This document shows positions 30,087 through 32,506 of a stretch of DNA of 32,506 bases, piece after piece. Every line of letters starts with the position of its first letter. Position 1 is the first letter of the stretch. This stretch comes from Betaproteobacteria bacterium UBA2293. GTDB taxonomy: Bacteria; Pseudomonadota; Gammaproteobacteria; Burkholderiales; Rhodocyclaceae. The notes under the pieces are model-generated. The model worked only from the letters and a program-made list of their open reading frames with translations. It searched no databases and was not told the origin of the DNA. The translations under genes were made by a program, and so were the position numbers. The DNA lies in the NCBI GenBank assembly GCA_002345845.1, contig DDWF01000292.1:26314-58819 (forward strand), in the 5' to 3' direction.

Positions 30087-31277
30087 ATGGAATTGAAGGG
30101 TAAGCATGTCGTGCTCGGTGTCACGGGTGGCATCGCCGCCTACAAGGCAGCCGAGTTGGTGCGCCTGCTGGTGAAGCAGGGGGCCGAGGTACAGGTGGCG
30201 ATGACCGAAGGCGCCAGCCATTTCATCACGGCGACGACCTTCCAGGCACTCTCCGGCCGCACGGTGTTCGCCGACCAGTGGGATGCTCGGATGCCCAACG
30301 CGATGGCGCATATCGACCTGTCGCGCCAAGCCGACCTGATCCTGGTCGCGCCGGCCTCGGCCGATTTCCTCGCCCGTGTGGCGCATGGCATGGCCGACGA
30401 TCTGCTGGCGACCATGGTGCTCGCCCGTGACTGTCCCTTGCTGGTGGCGCCGGCGATGAACCGGCAGATGTGGGAAAACCCGGCTACCCGGCGCAATGTG
30501 GCGCAACTCCAGGCCGACGGCGTCGGCATGCTTGGCCCGGCCTGCGGTGAGCAGGCCTGCGGTGAGGTCGGCGCCGGTCGCATGCTGGAAGCAGAAGAAA
30601 TTCTTGAAGAAGTGCTGACCTTCTTTACGCCCAAGGTGCTGGCCGGAAAGAAGTTGTTGCTGACCGCCGGACCAACTTTCGAGGCGATTGATCCGGTGCG
30701 CGGCATCACCAACCTGTCTTCCGGGCGCATGGGCTTTGCGCTGGCCCGCGCGGCGCGCCAGGCCGGTGCCGAGGTGACCCTGGTTTCCGGGCCGGTGGCC
30801 CTGCCGACGCCGGCCGGTGTCGAACGCATCGACGTGCGCAGTGCGCTCGACATGCATGCGGCGGTGATGGCGCGGGCCGGCGCTGTCGATATCTTCGTCG
30901 GCGTCGCGGCGGTGGCCGACTATCGTGTGGCCAATGCCGCCGAACACAAATTGAAGAAGGACCTGGGCGGTGTGCCGCCGATCGAACTGGTCGAGAATCC
31001 GGACATCCTGGCCGCCGTGGCCGCACTTGACGGGGCGCCGTTCTGTGTCGGTTTCGCCGCCGAGAGCCGCAATCTGGATGAGTATGCCCAGGCCAAGCGG
31101 CGCAAGAAGAACATTCCGCTGATCGTCGGCAACCTGATTCAGGACGGTTTTGGCGGCGACGACAACCGCCTGGTGCTGTTCGACGACCATGGCGTACACC
31201 CGCTGGCGCCGGCGGCCAAATCGGTGCTGGCGCGCCAGTTGATCGAACACATTGGCCATCTGACAGGAAACAAGTAA
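30087..31277 (+). CDS. coaBC: CoaBC: phosphopantothenoylcysteine synthetase/decarboxylase
   Basis: This is a bifunctional 396-aa enzyme of coenzyme A synthesis. The flavin-dependent decarboxylase half has [17 protein letters not shown], the His of [26 protein letters not shown] and [14 protein letters not shown], then [14 protein letters not shown]. The synthetase half has [35 protein letters not shown] and the Lys of HKLKKDLGG. Three starts are close: GTG 30075, ATG 30081 and ATG 30087. None has a good Shine-Dalgarno, and I use 30087 because [11 protein letters not shown] is the usual family N-terminus. The stop overlaps the dut ATG (TAATG). Confidence 0.95.
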   Translation: MELKGKHVVLGVTGGIAAYKAAELVRLLVKQGAEVQVAMTEGASHFITATTFQALSGRTVFADQWDARMPNAMAHIDLSRQADLILVAPASADFLARVAHGMADDLLATMVLARDCPLLVAPAMNRQMWENPATRRNVAQLQADGVGMLGPACGEQACGEVGAGRMLEAEEILEEVLTFFTPKVLAGKKLLLTAGPTFEAIDPVRGITNLSSGRMGFALARAARQAGAEVTLVSGPVALPTPAGVERIDVRSALDMHAAVMARAGAVDIFVGVAAVADYRVANAAEHKLKKDLGGVPPIELVENPDILAAVAALDGAPFCVGFAAESRNLDEYAQAKRRKKNIPLIVGNLIQDGFGGDDNRLVLFDDHGVHPLAPAAKSVLARQLIEHIGHLTGNK

Positions 31278-31726
31278 TGCATCGTATCGACGTCAAAATT
31301 CTCGACAACCGCCTGCGCGATTCGCCGCCGCATTATGCAACGCCGGGTTCGGCGGGGCTCGATCTGCGGGCCTGCATCGAGGTATCGCTGCATCTGGCGC
31401 CCGGACAGACAACCCTGGTGCCGACCGGCATGGCCATTCATCTGGCCGATCCAGGACTGGCGGCGATGATCCTGCCGCGCTCGGGCCTCGGTCACAAGCA
31501 CGGGATCGTGCTCGGCAACCTGGTTGGTCTGATCGATTCGGACTATCAGGGCGAATTGATGGTTTCCGTCTGGAACCGTGGTCACGAGAACTTCACGCTC
31601 AATCCCCTCGACCGGATTGCCCAGCTGGTCGTCGTGCCGGTGCTTCAGGTCGCCTTCAACGTGGTCGAGGAGTTCACCGACAGCGAACGGGGTGACGGCG
31701 GCTTCGGCAGCACCGGCAAGGCCTGA
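31277..31726 (+). CDS. dut: Deoxyuridine triphosphatase (dUTPase)
   Basis: This 149-aa enzyme hydrolyses dUTP to dUMP, keeping uracil out of DNA and supplying thymidylate synthesis. All five motifs are visible: [32 protein letters not shown] with the catalytic Asp, [10 protein letters not shown] and the C-terminal [10 protein letters not shown] arm. Coupling to coaBC by a 1-nt overlap is the common proteobacterial arrangement. Confidence 0.97.
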   Translation: MHRIDVKILDNRLRDSPPHYATPGSAGLDLRACIEVSLHLAPGQTTLVPTGMAIHLADPGLAAMILPRSGLGHKHGIVLGNLVGLIDSDYQGELMVSVWNRGHENFTLNPLDRIAQLVVVPVLQVAFNVVEEFTDSERGDGGFGSTGKA

Positions 31727-31732
31727 GCCCCT

Positions 31733-31748
31733 GGCGGCGGCTGCCGCC
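31733..31748. terminator. Short GC hairpin between dut and the chemotaxis gene
   Basis: GGCGGC (31733-31738) and GCCGCC (31743-31748) pair around GGCT in the 22-nt space between the convergent stops. No T-run follows, so termination is at best Rho-assisted. Confidence 0.35.
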
Positions 31749-32506
31749 TCAGAACAGTTCGATATCGCCTGCGCTGGCCCGTTCGTGGCCGGCAGCCTTG
31801 GCCGGACTGCCGCCCTTGATGGCATCGGTCTTGACGTGCGAATTGACCAACAATTCGACCAGGCGCTGGCTGCGGACGCGGAAGCGCTGCAGGCCATCGG
31901 TCTGGTTGCGGTCATCGTGCAGGCGCAGGAAGGCGTGCAGATATTCGCCGACATTGTTGGTGCGCTGACTGATGCGCGTGATCATCTGCGTCACGATGTC
32001 CTCGAACTGCATGGCCATGACGCCTTCCTGGGTCAGTTCGTGCATCTGTTCGGTGACGGCGGTGATGTGATTTGAATGCTCGCGCGCCTTGCCCGTCAGG
32101 TCGAGCAGTTCGCCGGCCAGTTCCTGCAGGGTAGCCTGCGACTTTTCGGCGATGCTCATGTCGATGTTGGTCGCTTCGGCGATGCGCTGACCGACCGCGT
32201 CGAGGGAGCTCAGGATGTCGTTCAGGGCATTGCGGATGTCGACGTTGAACTCGCCAGTACGTGCCGCCAGGTTGCGCACCTCGTCGGCGACGACGGCGAA
32301 GCCGCGGCCGGCCTCTCCGGCACGGGCGGCTTCGATGGCGGCATTGAGGGCCAGCAGGTTGGTCTGGCGGGCGATTTCCTCGACGATGGAGATCTTCTCG
32401 GCGGTGTTCTTCATGGCGCCCACGGCCTGAACCACAGCCTTGCCGCCGGCTTCGGCGTCCTGGGCGGCCTTGAGCGCGATCTTTTCGGTCTGGGAGGCGT
32501 TGTCGG
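31749..32506 (-). CDS. Methyl-accepting chemotaxis protein, C-terminal part (truncated by window)
   Basis: About 252 C-terminal residues are visible. The N-terminus, with any sensor and membrane part, lies beyond base 32506. The signalling hairpin tip is intact ([20 protein letters not shown] and [16 protein letters not shown]), where CheA and CheW dock. Farther on, the sequence [16 protein letters not shown] forms a QFxDIxxQ motif like that of CheZ-type and related chemotaxis proteins, unusual for a plain receptor. The protein ends GDIELF without a CheR-tethering pentapeptide (NWETF-like). It may be a cytosolic or specialised receptor; partner chemotaxis genes are probably just outside the window. 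Confidence 0.9.
   Translation of the reverse strand, partial: DNASQTEKIALKAAQDAEAGGKAVVQAVGAMKNTAEKISIVEEIARQTNLLALNAAIEAARAGEAGRGFAVVADEVRNLAARTGEFNVDIRNALNDILSSLDAVGQRIAEATNIDMSIAEKSQATLQELAGELLDLTGKAREHSNHITAVTEQMHELTQEGVMAMQFEDIVTQMITRISQRTNNVGEYLHAFLRLHDDRNQTDGLQRFRVRSQRLVELLVNSHVKTDAIKGGSPAKAAGHERASAGDIELF

Noticed and set aside
1..32506. CRISPR arrays, tRNA genes, IS ends or prophage genes.
   Set aside because: No regularly spaced repeats, cloverleaf-forming stretch, transposase or integrase sequence was seen on either strand.

Overview
The window is a GC-rich chromosomal segment (roughly 64-66% GC by eye). Its gene content fits a betaproteobacterium, most likely of the Rhodocyclales (Dechloromonas/Azonexus-like). 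The clues are the rpmB-rpmG, radC, coaBC-dut block, a zinc-free L33, an RstAB-type two-component pair, many c-type cytochromes, a REC-PAS-GGDEF-EAL protein and frequent TAGAAT -10 elements. The lineage is inferred from gene style; no rRNA or other phylogenetic marker is present. I see no tRNA, CRISPR array, IS element or prophage gene.

Layout. (1) 1-4 kb: the tail of an unidentified gene, then a YhiN/HI0933-like flavoprotein (+), then mutL followed by a ComB-like phosphatase homologue (both -). (2) 3.9-9.4 kb: a tightly packed + strand operon in which five of six genes overlap or nearly touch: dedA-family protein, lipoprotein, purN, DUF3108 protein, RsmB-family rRNA methyltransferase and MscS-family channel. 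(3) 9.4-25.3 kb: about 16 kb read entirely on the - strand. In transcription order it holds an HDOD/GAF-like/histidine-kinase protein, a REC-PAS-GGDEF-EAL protein overlapping it by 4 nt, and a five-gene cluster of exported redox proteins. That cluster comprises a Cys-rich diheme cytochrome of 868 aa, a lipoprotein, a 720-aa diheme protein and two tandem paralogous membrane-anchored RoxA/MauG-like diheme proteins. A TIR-domain membrane protein, an OmpA-like lipoprotein overlapping it, and a 48-aa basic protein follow. (4) 25.3-28.2 kb: a terminator, two overlapping very small genes and an RstA/RstB-like pair (-). (5) 28.3-32.5 kb: dsbB (+), rpmB-rpmG (-), radC (-), coaBC-dut (+) and the C-terminal part of a methyl-accepting chemotaxis protein (-) cut by the window edge.

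How it may work together. The housekeeping blocks are conventional. The accessory part is the redox/TIR region. The five redox-cluster genes are separated by only 13-24 nt, so they look like one transcription unit encoding an envelope c-type haem system of unknown substrate. The preceding phosphorelay/c-di-GMP pair could regulate it, but the 232-nt gap means that is inference. The TIR/OmpA-like pair follows after a 92-nt gap containing a hairpin. It has a cytosolic TIR with a WxxxE motif, one membrane segment and a periplasmic tail with a Cys pair. Its lipoprotein partner has an OmpA fold in which the usual diaminopimelate-binding Asp is Ser. These two neighbouring modules are the best candidates for an undescribed system. 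A second small candidate is the pair of overlapping mini-genes next to the RstAB-like genes, preceded by an exact 10-bp direct repeat spaced 30 bp.
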